Origin: Quillaja saponaria
Taxonomy: Eukaryota > Streptophyta > Magnoliopsida > Fabales > Quillajaceae
Assembly (NCBI GenBank): GCA_029379385.1
Contig: CM055617.1
Coordinates: 16,314,679 to 16,378,678, forward strand
Reading direction: 5' to 3'
Length of the DNA stretch: 64,000 nucleotides
Positions 22,033 to 33,281 of this stretch are shown here, one piece after another. Both the position numbers and the translations under genes were made by a program. Within the stretch, counting starts at the first letter, position 1, and every line of letters starts with the position of its first letter. Below the pieces are notes generated by a model that worked only from the letters and a program-made list of their open reading frames with translations, was not told the origin of the DNA and searched no databases.

Positions 22033-24757
22033 TGCAAACACAACAATCAATATTAAATAACATAATTTAAATATATTACTGAAGTACTCTACTTGCATAT
22101 TTTTCATATATCACGCATATTCAAATAAAAATTTTATTACACATACAAATCTAGCCCCTAAATGTAGCACTTAACCACTCACCTGTAATCGATTACATTC
22201 GTCACTCACACTTGCGTCCACGCATCCCATCAGGTCCATATTAGCATTCGAAACTGAAATTTATATACCCAAATAATATTTAATTCATAACGTTATTGTT
22301 ATAATCTTTTAGTTACTAAGCTTATATCTCAATTTATATAGATTTCTTAATGTAAATTTTTCATTAAGCTATTACATGTCAATTAATATGATTTGGACTT
22401 TATATAATAAGGTTAATAATGAGAAAGCATTTTAAGTGTCTTGACAAAGCATAGGATAGGGGAAACCATTAGAAAAGATGGAAAGCACTTGGTGAGTTAG
22501 GAATGTTGACACTGCCTAAACTTAGAGTTTGGACCAGTGTCCACTTATCAGTCATATCTTTCTCAACAAAATTCCGAATCCAGTTTTGTAAAATTTATAA
22601 AATACTAGACACATGTAACTTTATAATGGTATATCATTTGTAATTTTTATATTTTTATATCAATACAATTTATTGTTTGAAGTTGCATCAAATTGTGCAA
22701 CACGCAAAATTTTTGACAACTTTGACCTTACCTTAGTTAATTGAACATAACTTTATCTAGTAAAAAGGAAATCCGATTCCATTTATTAGGTTTATTAATA
22801 GACAAGTATATCTATCTTTCTTCTTTAGAAACATTTCCTCAAATTAGTCTTTAACCCCCTCAATTTCTTACATGAACCGAAACTAAGGCACTGAAAATCC
22901 TATCTGACCTAGTTGGAGTCTAATAGCTATAACTCACAACATACTTGGAACCAAACTACGAAATTTTACAGAATACATTTCAAATCTTTTGAACTTTTAA
23001 TTTAATTCTACTCTGAAGACACTCAAAATACCTAATTTCTGTTACCCACAGAATCTGTCCCTGCACTCTTCAAAACCAATTAACTCTCCTTGTTCGTATC
23101 ATTACTCACATCCAACATTAATCTATCAACATTACTTATATTCCAATTAAACTTTTTATTTAGAATTCCTCAAGATTAAAATATACAATTTCAATCTTAA
23201 CATCATTAAATCCTTATCTTTTTATTTCACATTTCAAATCAGGTTCTAAAGAATTACCATTAACTACCTTAACTAATTATTTTAACTTTCATCTAAACAT
23301 AATTCATACAATCCTAATGTCATACCCAATTACCTACACCATTCAATTAATCCTTGTATTACTCATTATCCAATTATGGAATTCAATTCAACACACCTAA
23401 AGTTCGCCCTAAAGAAATTCCAGCAAGTCTTTAACAAGCAATCCAACGCCTAATCTAAATCAAAAGCATTACCTTCTATCCCTCTTGCTGCCGAATTCAT
23501 TAAAGAATTAAAACCTTCCCTCCTTAGCTCCATAACAGATGGCAAAATAGGCAAAACGAAATGATCAAGCTGTTGCCCAAAACAGGGGACAGCAGCTTTA
23601 AGTCTTGGCTGTCAATAAAACCCACACAAACCGCAACTTACACTCACGGCAGAACATGGAATTCAAGATTGAAGTTGCTGCACCAAACTCTCACCCACCT
23701 CCAACACATGCCTACAACTTACACAAGAAGGTTGTATACTCGGATGAACAAGGGAAACACACAAGCAAAGTCAGGGGGAAAGAATTGTCTACAAAGACAA
23801 GGAAGGAGGCTAACTCATAACCAACCAAGGTTACAAACCACCATCTAAGATATGTACAATTGATACACCAAACAGCCACAAGATCAACGACCAAGTCAAG
23901 CAAAACAGGTTCACCAATCAGCTCAATTACCCTTACAAAAAAAATGGTAGCCACAATACAAGAGATGCAAGGCTGAACAAAGGATAAAGGCTGAATATTT
24001 TTTTTCTTGCCACCCCAACTAATTTCACGGCCAGAAATAAGAGAAGGATAACAACCATACATGGAGGAGCAAGCTGTAACTGGGGGAAAACGCATAGCAA
24101 ACAAGGGCTGACTGCCTTGTTGCTTTTTGATGCAACCATGACTGAAAAATTAAAGGGAAGAAAAGCCAACTAAGACACCCACACGACATAGGCAATTTTG
24201 GAGCTCTAGAGAACTTGGGAGCTTAAAAGAAAGATCAAGAAATGGAAGCTTCGTGAATGAGGAAGAAGAAAGCAGAACAGGGGAAAGTTCTTGGAGAAAA
24301 AAAAAATGGGTCAAAGTCAAAGAAATAAAAGGAAATAGAGAAAAGGAACAAGGAGGAAAAGAAACAAAAAGTAAGATTACGTCTCGGTCAATTTAAAATA
24401 TGTGGTAGAAATTTCTTTCAATAATTTATTTTTTTTGTCTAGACATGCTTATTTACTTATATATGTATTATTTTACTTTATGACTTATTAACAATGGTGC
24501 AAATTTATTCTTAGTATTATATATATATATATATATACATGTATTAGTTATATTATCTACTTATCTTATTTGCTTTAGTTGTATTATCTACTTATTCTAT
24601 TTGCTTGTGATTTGCTTGTGATGGAGATTAAATTTAGATATATTTATATCTATTTATTAATTACTTACTTACTTAAATTTACTTTATTATAATATTATTT
24701 TCTTCACGACAACTAATTACATAATTTCCGTTCTCAAGTTATGAGAGTTATTACAAT
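22033..24757 (-). mobile_element. gypsy LTR fragment (long-LTR family)
   Basis: Blocks here recur in the stack at 39400-58800: the AACCACTCACCTGTAATCGATT block at 22176, the CATCAGGTCCATATTAG block at 22229, the GGAGTTTGGACCAGTG-like block near 22525, the CTTTATAATGGTATATCATTTG block near 22620 and an ACTCACGGCAGAAC segment near 23643. Orientation follows the element with pol on the minus strand. The TGTCACACC edge is missing. The ORFs at 23561-24169 fall inside the LTR and are not treated as genes. Both sides are flanked by direct copies of a MITE-containing segment. Confidence 0.65.
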
Positions 24758-25130
24758 TTGATCGATAATTTAGTTTTGTTCCTATATTTTAAAATTTTTT
24801 AATATTATTCTTAGAATTTTAAAATCATGAATTATGTTTCTTACTGTTATTTTTTTATTAGATTTAACTTAATAAGAATGGCGTGTCAAACAAATATCAT
24901 GACATGTGGATAAACATGTAGGACATTGTCCTGCTATGTCACATATTGTCAAATTAGTTTTGAAAGAAGGTGATGACAAAAATTACGTTGCATGGTCTTT
25001 AAAATTATAAAGATAATATTTTAATATTTAAAAATCTCTGAACAAAACTAAACTTTTGATTAAATAACAAGAACTAATAGTATAATTAAGTCAAAATAAA
25101 ATAATACAAATAAGTTAACAAATTTTATTA
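24758..25130. repeat. second copy of the MITE-containing segment (left end truncated)
   Basis: 24758-25130 is a direct repeat of 21661-22032, with scattered substitutions. It includes most of the MITE (to about 25092) and some 38 bp of shared flank ending CAAATTTTATTA. It lacks the outer 29 bp of the left MITE end. Confidence 0.8.
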
Positions 25131-26233
25131 AAAAAAAATTATAAAATATTTAAAATATAGTTAATAAAACAATTCGTGTATTAATAAAATAAATCTACTA
25201 TAGGATAATGTTTAATCTCGTCAACTTGCGAAGTCATTGTCTCAGACCCCACATTCACGAAAGCAGAATCTCAACTTTCACATTTACATATATTCATATA
25301 TAATAATCTTTGGTAATCCCGTGAGTCGTGAGTACTCAAACACTACACTTATTACCAAATTTATGTTGTTTTTTTGTCCAGAACAGTGCAATGTTTCAAT
25401 AGGCACTATTATACCTATTGATTGTTTTTTTCTGTTAGATCTGTGATCTTTTGATGTACATCCTCTTAATGGGTCCAAACAAATCATAAACCCCTAGACT
25501 ACAAATGGTGGGGACCACTTTTTCTATGTTTCTTTAGCTTATTGGTCCAATTTGTGTAGCAAAAGCGTCCAGGGGTCCCCTTTCCACAACCTATCATTAT
25601 GCTTCCACCTCCTTCTACTCTGAGGGGCAGCTGTAGGTCCCCTCACTCCTCAGTCCTATGTGGCACTGTTTCACGCATTCCCAAAAGTGAAAATCTTAAC
25701 CTTGATTTGATAAATCTTTTGACGTCCACTAGGTTAGTCATAGATTCTCCCTCCATTTGGCGGGTAAATCCCTAATTTATTCGATAATTTTATCCAAAGG
25801 AACCACATTTTCCCGCTTACTTTCTCGGTCGCTGACATTAAACCCTCAAAAGCATGACAAAATAGAAAACCATTTTAATCAACCAATGCAAACCCAAGTT
25901 CGTATTCCCTTTTGGTCTTCACATGTCTTTGTAACAGACTGATTTAAAAGGGGACAAAGGTGTTTCCTTCTAAGGTTTTGTTGTCTCTCCCATTAAGAAA
26001 TTAGGGACTTTCACTGTCTACAGAGTTCCGTTTACTTCTATTTAGACTTTTATGGCCAAAAAATTTCTGGGTCCCTTCTCTTTATTGCAGCCTCTTTGTT
26101 AAATCGTATACCCTTTTCATTTTTCTTCATGGGTTTTCTGTAGCTGCAATCGTCTAAATTTTAGTTTCGGATTGCAAAAGGCTGTGAGCTGTGCTAAGAG
26201 GTATTGCAGTTTACTTGAGCAGTTTGATCTGAG
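25131..26233 (+). promoter_or_regulatory. upstream region and 5' UTR of GHR1
   Basis: This unique, less AT-extreme sequence lies between the repeat block and the GHR1 start. The first UTR exon should end at 26233. I see no TATA box or named motif that I would defend, so the transcription start is not placed. Confidence 0.4.
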
Positions 26234-26810
26234 GTAAGTTTTCTACATAAAGAAGGGATTTTGTTAAAGAAAATACTGCGTTTTGTTTGGTCAGATCCCT
26301 GGTTGAAGTTCAGTTTGAGTAGCTCATTACAGTTATTTAGTGCTTAGGCACACTTGGCCTACAGCTAAAAACTGTTTCTGCTGAAGCAGCATTGTACCTG
26401 TAACATATATTGGAAGGAAACTAGTCGCTTGAAGCTCTTGTTTCCATGTATATGATCGCTTATTAAAATTACTGTCTTTGTGTCCCGTTTGGTTTTTGTT
26501 ATTTTATTACTGATTCTATCATCTTGCTTCGCTGTCTGAAGTGGTGAGCGCTCATAATTTGGAAGAGTGATAGTTGCATGCTTTCTTGTTTTTGTGTAAT
26601 ATCGCGCTGGATTGTCAGAAATTTTTGGATTTTGTCCCACCTTCTTGTTCAATTTGGTGCTCTCTCATAATATTTAAGGAAGTTTACTGGGTTTGTAATT
26701 TGTTCTTGTTCTATTCTGTCTGTTGGAATCTGTTGTTAGAAGTGTGCGAAAGCATCATATTTTTCTTCACATTGAGCTTCTCTTCTAGTATACTTGAGTT
26801 ATCCTTTCAG
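26234..26810 (+). other. predicted 5'-UTR intron of GHR1
   Basis: A consensus donor, GAG|GTAAGTTTT at 26234, and an acceptor, ATCCTTTCAG at 26801-26810, frame a T-rich 577-bp interval. The acceptor is 16 bp before the start ATG at 26827. The short plus-strand frame overlapping this interval is explained by intron and UTR sequence. Confidence 0.6.
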
Positions 26811-26826
26811 CGTTTGATAGGAGAAT

Positions 26827-27890
26827 ATGAGGACCTTTATCCTTTTGCTGTTGTCTCTATTTTACTTCTCGGTCGTGGGACAGCTTCCTTCGCAGGACAT
26901 TTTGGCACTTCTCGAATTCAAGAAAGGAATCAAGCACGATCCCACTGGATTTGTCCTCAATTCCTGGAATGAGGAATCTATTGACTTCAATGGTTGCCCA
27001 TCTTCATGGAATGGAATTGTCTGCAATGGTGGCAATGTCACTGGGGTTGTTCTTGAGAACTTGGGTCTCTCTGCTGTTGCAGACTTGAGCATATTTTCAA
27101 ACCTCACAAAGCTTGTGAAACTCTCTATGTCAAAGAATTCCATATCTGGAATGGTTCCCAACAATTTAGCTGACTTTCAAAAGTCTCGAGATTCTTGATT
27201 TATCCAATAATTTGTTTTCTTCATTGTTGCCATCAGGGATTGGTAACTTAGTCACGTTGAGGAACCTGTCTTTAGCTGGGAACAACTTCTCTGGCTCAAT
27301 TCCGAACTCAATTTCAGGGTTGGGTTCACTCCAGTCTTTGGACCTGAGCCGCAACTCTTTTTCTGGGTCACTGCCAACAACATTGACGAAGCTGAATAGC
27401 CTTCTATTTCTTAATCTATCTCATAATGGCTTCACTGGGAAAGTTCCTAAAGGTTTTGAGCTTCTTTCTGGTCTTGAAGTGCTTGACTTGCATGGGAATA
27501 TGCTTACTGGTCATTTGGATGTGGAATTTTTACTTTTATCAAGTGCCACTCATGTTGATTTTAGTGGAAATATGCTAGTAAGTTTTAGTCCCCAGCAGCA
27601 GAAGTTTCTACCCCGGATCTCCGAAAATATTAGGTATTTAAATCTTAGTCAGAACCAGCTTACTGGGTCACTTGTGAGTGGGGGGGAGCTATCAGAATTT
27701 GAAAACTTGAAGGTACTTGATCTCAGCTACAATCAACTGTCAGGAGAATTGCCTGGATTTAGTTTTGTTTATGATCTCCAGGTCCTCAAGCTTAGCAACA
27801 ATAGATTTTCAGGATTTGTTCCTAATGGCCTACTGAAAGGAGACTCTCTTGTCCTAACAGAATTGGATTTGAGTGGCAACAATCTCTCAG
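26827..27890 (+). CDS. GHR1: GHR1 exon 1: signal peptide and first LRRs, with frameshift at about 27178
   Basis: The start ATG at 26827 is chosen because it begins a hydrophobic signal peptide (FILLLLSLFYFSVVG) followed at once by the conserved QLPSQDILALLEFKKGI. The frame runs through SWNGIVCNGG and the first LRRs to ADF. Skipping one C in the TTTCAAAAG tract (27178) restores KSLEILDLSNN and then LRR repeats to NNLSG at the donor. Confidence 0.88.
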
Positions 27891-30800
27891 GTAGATTAAT
27901 AATACTTATATTTTCCCGTTTCATATTTTTTTGTTTTTTTTTTGTTTTTTGTTTTTGTTTTGTTTTTGTTTTTTTTTTTTTTTTTTTTACAATTTTCCTT
28001 TTGTAAAAGAAGAGAAATAAAAGAATGGTCTCATTTCCAATTGCAAAATTGGTTGCTACTTGCTAATACTATCAGATTGATTGGATTATCATGCATATTA
28101 TATTCAAATTCAACTTACAGGACCAGTAAGTATGATTACATCAACCACTCTGCACATTCTTAATCTCTCCTCGAACGGTTTCACCAATGAGCTGCCGCTG
28201 CTGACTGGAAGCTGTGCTGTTCTTGATCTGTCAAACAACAAATTTGAAGGAAATTTGACTAGGATGGTGAAATGGGGGAATATTGAATTCCTTGATCTTA
28301 GCAATAATCATTTGACTGGACCCATCCCAGAGGTAACTCCCCAATTTCTGCGTCTAAATTATCTTAATCTTTCTCATAATTCACTTAGTAGTGTTCTCCC
28401 TAATGTCATAACACTGTATCCAAAGCTTAGAGTGCTTGACGTTAGTTCAAACCAGTTAGATGGATTACTTCTGTCTGAGCTGCTTAAAATGTCCACTTTG
28501 CAAGAGCTTCATCTTGAAAATAATTTGATCTCTGGTGCCATTAATCTATCTTATACTTCCCTCGATGCATCTAGTCTTCAGATTCTTGATCTTTCTCACA
28601 ACCAGTTGAATGGCTATTTTCCTGATCATTTTGGCACGTTGACCAGGCTTCAAGTGCTCAATATTGCAGGAAATAGGCTTTCTGGTTCTCTGCCTACTTC
28701 AATTGTTGACATGAGTTCATTAACTTCTTTAGATATATCACAGAATCATTTTACTAGTCCTTTACCAAATAACTTTCCACATAGCCTCCAGAACTTTAAT
28801 GCTTCTTACAATGATCTATCTGGAGTTGTCCCAGAAAATTTGAGAAAGTTTTCTAGTTCTTCTTTCTATCCTGGGAATACTAGATTACTCTTTCCAAATG
28901 CTCCTCCTGGATCAATCAATATGCCAGCCAAAAGACCCAAAAGGAAACTTGTCAGTACTATTTTCAAAGTAATAATTATAGTTTCATGTGTGGTTGCTCT
29001 CTTCATATTTATCCTGCTTGCTATCTTCATACATCACATCCGAATATCAAGAAGACACCCACGAGAATATGCTACAAACAAAGAAATCCGTAGGCGTGCT
29101 CAACCAAGCAACTCTGGAATAGGTATATCAGAGAGAGCCGGTGCTTTGGTCGTTTCATCTGAGGATCTTGTCACCTCAAGGAAAGGATCATCATCAGATA
29201 TCATCAGTCCCGATGAAAAGTTAGCAGCTGTAACTGGCTTCTCCCCATCAAAGAATAGTCATTTTTCTTCATCACCAGGTTCTGCCGATTCATTCACTGC
29301 TGAAAATCTTGGGAGACTGGATGTTTGGTCACCAGATAGACTTGTTGGCGAGCTTTATCTTCTTGATGATACAATAACATTGACACCTGAGGAGCTTTCA
29401 AGAGCCCCAGCTGAAGTTATGGGGAGAAGCAGCCATGGCACATCTTACAGGGCAACACTGGACAATGGTGTATTTTTGACAGTTAAGTGGTTGAAAGGAG
29501 TAGCAAAACAGAGAAAAGAGTTTGCTAAAGAGGCTAAAAAGTTTGCAAATATCAGGCATCCAAATGTAGTTGGTCTGAGAGGATATTATTGGGGTCCCAC
29601 ACAGCATGAGAAGCTTATTCTTTCAGATTATATCTCTCCTGGAAGTCTTGCAAGTTTTCTCTATGGTAATTTTTAACCATCTTTTATTTTTAACATAGAA
29701 AATTGTTTTCAGTTATTGCATCTTATGAAAAAAAAAGAGAAGGTTAAAAATAATACAATGCACAACGGGAGAGTTGAGAGAGGGGGAAATAGGTAGATCA
29801 AACATTTATGGAGTGGCATAATTGTGGTATGCCAAGCATTAATTACAAACAGTGGAGCTATCTAAACTTACAGCAATGCCCACAAATGCATGCCAGTTTC
29901 TTTCCTTTAGTATCCTGTTGTATAAGACATGGCTTTTGGCGTATTTTACAAATAAATCTATTAGGCATAGCTCGTATATGCTCTGCCACCTAATTCTTAG
30001 ATATCATGATTGACAAAAAGGTGCAAAGACTGTGCGCTGGAGGGAGAGGTCATAATTTTCGTATATGTAACAATCTTCCATGGCACAAAAGCACACTTTT
30101 TTCAGCATATAGCAAATAGATTTTCGCTTGCAAATGGTAGTCACTCTAGGATTCCGTTAATAACTGCTGCTTAATGTAATTGTTCACACAATGTTCGAGC
30201 TGGTATAGAATCTCTAAATTTAAGTGTCATTTGCTTGTAGTCTAGTGCCCAAGGTTGTGTGATTGCTTATTTTCAAGCTGGCAAAAGATCTCTAATGTAA
30301 TGTGATTTTACTGTAGGAACAACATCCCTAAGAGTTCTTGCCTTGAATTACTACGGCATATGTATCAACTTAATTTATAGTTGGAAGAAAATTCATAGTT
30401 TCCCCTAATTCCAGATGTGAATCAGCGTTCTACTCACTAGTGTAGTTCATATATTTGCGGTAACTTCATTTGATCAATGAACCATTTGGAAAACAAGTGA
30501 CTTAAGACATATAATAGTATTGGTAAACTCTTAATTTGCAGTTTGTAGAAGGAACTGTAGGGCTGGCCGGTTGAGTAGGTAGGACAAAAACTTTCCTCGG
30601 ATGAGGCATGTCAATCTCTTAATTACAAGTTTTGGTGAATTTTATTGTAGATTTGATCATATGATATGTTAATGTGTTTGTGTGTATTTGTCTTTTCTCC
30701 TTAATACATGTTTCTTAAGCAGAAACTATTTACAATATGATCTTTATCATTCTTCACCATTTGAAATTATTTTTTCCTTATAAATCTGGGTGTCAGATCG

Positions 30801-31380
30801 AGCAGGTCGAAAAGGTCCCCTATTGACCTGGACCCAAAGGCTCAAAATAGCAGTAGATGTGGCACGAGGCCTGAACTATCTCCATTTTGATCGTGCTGTT
30901 CCACACGGTGACCTTAAAACAACTAACATACTATTAGATGGGCATGATCTGAATGCACGCATTGCTGATTACTGCCTCCACCGCCTAATGACCCGGGCTG
31001 GAACAATTGAACAGATTCTTGATGCTTGGGTGTTGGGTTACCGTGCACCTGAGTTAGCTGCTTTAAAGAAGCCATCACCCTCATTCAAGTCAGATGTTTA
31101 TGCTTTTGGAGTGATACTTTTGGAGCTTCTCACTGGAAGGTGTTCTGGTGATGTGATTTCTGGTGATGAGGGAGGTGTTGATTTGACAGATTGGGTAAGG
31201 TTGCGGGTGGTAGAAGGTCGTGGATCAGATTGCTTTGATGCTGCATTGCTGCCACAGACTTCAAATCCTATGGCAGAGAAGGGAATGAAGGAGGTCCTTG
31301 GAATAGCTCTCCGATGTATACGATCTGTTTCTGAGAGGTCAGGTATCAAGACTATATATGAAGATCTTTCTTCTGTATAG
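26827..31380 (+). CDS. GHR1: GHR1-type LRR receptor pseudokinase, three coding exons, one frameshift
   Basis: GHR1 of Arabidopsis is a plasma-membrane leucine-rich-repeat receptor-like protein of guard cells, needed for ABA- and H2O2-induced stomatal closure via SLAC1. Coding exons are 26827-27890, 28121-29665 and 30797-31380 (GT-AG, phases join). The product of about 1,063 residues has a signal peptide (1-18), an N-terminal LRR cap with a paired-Cys segment, some 20 LRRs to about residue 600, a TM segment (about 636-660), a Ser-rich juxtamembrane part and a kinase-like domain (about 790-1,060). The kinase has lysine in TVKW but HGD for HRD and DYC for DFG, as expected of a pseudokinase. One extra C near 27178 shifts the frame, giving TGA at 27196. 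All else is open, so a sequence error or a very young lesion is possible. Confidence in identity is high. Confidence 0.92.
28121..29665 (+). CDS. GHR1: GHR1 exon 2: remaining LRRs, transmembrane segment, kinase N-lobe
   Basis: Starting after CAACTTACAG, this long exon completes the split glycine codon and encodes the LRRs, the YNDLSGVVPENL end of the ectodomain, a TM helix near 28963-29035, basic RRHPRE, the SPDEKLA and SPDRLVGELY juxtamembrane motifs and the kinase start (APAEVMGRSSHGTSYRA). It ends in SLASFLY plus one base. The intron before it (27891-28120) has long T runs. Confidence 0.9.
29666..30796 (+). other. GHR1 intron 2
   Basis: A 1.1-kb intron between the N-lobe and C-lobe exons. 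It contains stop codons in all frames and no second gene that I can support. Confidence 0.7.
30797..31380 (+). CDS. GHR1: GHR1 exon 3: kinase-like C-lobe
   Basis: The acceptor GTGTCAG ends at 30796 and the exon completes an Asp codon. It reads DRAGRKGP, VDVARGLNYLHFDRAVPHGD, IADYCLHRL, GYRAPEL, FKSDVYAFGVILLELLTGR, DLTDWVRL and SIKTIYEDLSSV-like C-terminal sequence before TAG at 31378. The activation-segment DFG is replaced by DYC. Confidence 0.92.
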
Positions 31381-31690
31381 GTTGTTCATTCTAGTTATCT
31401 GGAATGAGATTTTTCTGGGAATTAATATCATTGGTTTTCCCACCTTGAATCTTTGATTTTAATGTTTAACATGATATGCTGCTAATTTTGTTAACCCTTT
31501 TTGTAAAAAACTGGATCACATGGCAAATGCTTATTACATATTTGCAAAACGATGATGGGTATAACCAGTTCTTTATAAGCTTATAAAAAGATGCAATATT
31601 TCCAGGCTATTTGTAAATTGTGAGTTACCACCTTATTTGCTACATCCTAGTTTACAGGTTTTGAAGGGTAAAGAAGATAAAAATGCAGGT
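31381..31690 (+). other. 3' flank of GHR1
   Basis: Unique, T-rich sequence after the stop codon, expected to hold the 3'UTR. No canonical AATAAA is obvious. Confidence 0.4.
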
Positions 31691-31694
31691 CTTT

Positions 31695-32190
31695 TGTTTT
31701 TTTTTTTTTTTGATAAGAAAATATTTTATATATTAACCGAAATACTACGACTCTTTGCTCGATGAACGTGAGAGAGTTCTACAATTAACTCAGTTGGACC
31801 AAAGTAGTTTGTGAAGTAGCCCATTTGCATAATAAATGAGCTATTTCATTACATTCTCTGGGTATAGGATCTTGATGCAACAAAGACATGCCAAGCTGGA
31901 ACATATGTTGAGTTCTCCAAGGCCAAGAAGTGTCACTATGCAACTGACGAAAGACTGATTGAGCATCTCCTTCTACCACAATTTTTGTCCAATCTCTCTG
32001 CTTTGCCAACTCTAATGCCCAGACTAGTGCTTCTACTTCAGCATCTGTTGCATCGGTATAAATACCTAGTCTTAACCCAAGAAGCCAAAATTGCAGCCTT
32101 ATGTAATCTGAAGTATGCCTTTGGAGAAGTGTAATCTGGAGTATGCCTTTAAAGAAGTTGAAACAGTTGAAAGAATCATTATTCATCTTT
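31695..32190 (-). pseudogene. L1-type LINE 3' end with RNase H-like domain
   Basis: On the minus strand a 133-codon frame (32186-31785) contains an RVT_3-type RNase H-like domain: YTDATDAEVEALVWALELA, then WTKIVVEGDAQSV and IPRECNEIAHLLCKWA. In plants this domain lies at the C-terminus of many L1-like LINE ORF2 proteins and in small hypothetical proteins. Beyond the stop comes AAAATATTTTCTTATC and an A run (T run on the plus strand at 31696-31713), the usual LINE 3' end. Upstream RT sequence is absent, so this is a 5'-truncated insertion just downstream of GHR1. Confidence 0.65.
32102..32157. repeat. 28-bp tandem duplication inside the LINE fragment
   Basis: TGTAATCTG(A/G)AGTATGCC and the bases that follow occur twice head-to-tail, at 32102-32129 and 32130-32157, with three differences. 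Confidence 0.8.
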
Positions 32191-33281
32191 TTCTAACCCT
32201 GGCGTGAATCAAATCTAATTGCAATTATATGCGCAAAGATTGAATTTTAAAAAAAAAAAAAAAAGAGCTAGAAAACCTGGATATTCGCTTGTATTTGTAA
32301 CAAACTTTTTATTTATTTCCCTTTGTTAAGGGATATGGCTGGAACTATTATTTTTGCAAAGAGGGAAACAAAAAATTAAGAATCACATAAGGGAAATATT
32401 TTTTACTTAATAATTTTTGTCAATTTAGAAAACATTATATGGACCGAAAATGCGATTAATTGAGATACATATAATTATATAATTTAGTTGAGACACATCT
32501 CATTACTAAAAAAAATTATTTAAAAAAACATAAAATCTTGTCAACAATAATAATATTAATTATAAGACGATGGCTTTTGTATTCGATTTTCATATTGTTG
32601 TGTTTTAGAAAAAGGTCCAAAGTAGTAGAGTGTTATAAGACCTAAAATCTGGAAATGAGATTTTCTACAAACCTAACACTAAGCTAAGAAATTATAAGTG
32701 TCGTTGGGATGCTATAATTGAAATTATTATTTAAAATTGTAAGCTCAATTTTAATTCTGACATAATTTAAAATTAGGTTTGAATTACAATTCTCTATTCT
32801 AAAAATAAAATAAATAAATGTTGGAGGAAAACAATACGACAATTAATTATTTAAAAACATGTTTTATGAATATAAATAAAATAAATAATTTAGTTAGAAA
32901 TTTAAAAATGAAAATAATCAAAAGTTTCAATCCCAATTGCATGTAAGTAATTACTATCTTAGAACTAGCCAATTCTTAAGCAATTTATGAGAACTAAATT
33001 GAATTTCAGAATGAAATTGAATTAAATCACCTCATTCATCCATTTAACCTTAATTGAGAATCATAGGAATGAGAAAGAAGAAAGGAAAGAGAAGCAAGTA
33101 CAGAAAAAAAGGGATATAAGGGACAACTAATATACAGTATTCTGCTCATTCTTCCTTATTGCACTATCTCTATTATTCTTACAGGGAAAATAATGTTGTC
33201 CCTACATGAAGGTGATAACTAATTCAATGGCTTAAGGTGTTGTCCTGAACTTCACTCTAGTGCCTCACCTCTCATGTACTT
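32191..33281. other. intergenic, AT-rich, no gene recognised
   Basis: I see no gene, RNA or classified repeat here, apart from short homopolymer runs. Confidence 0.4.

Noticed and set aside
23561..24169. Several overlapping ORFs on both strands
   Set aside because: They lie in the body of a gypsy LTR fragment and overlap one another in different frames.
26574..26972. 132-residue plus-strand ORF overlapping the GHR1 start
   Set aside because: It covers the proposed 5'-UTR intron and runs out of frame through GHR1 exon 1; the GHR1 frame has the conserved residues.
27942..28163. Phe-rich ORF in GHR1 intron 1
   Set aside because: A translation of the poly(T) intron.
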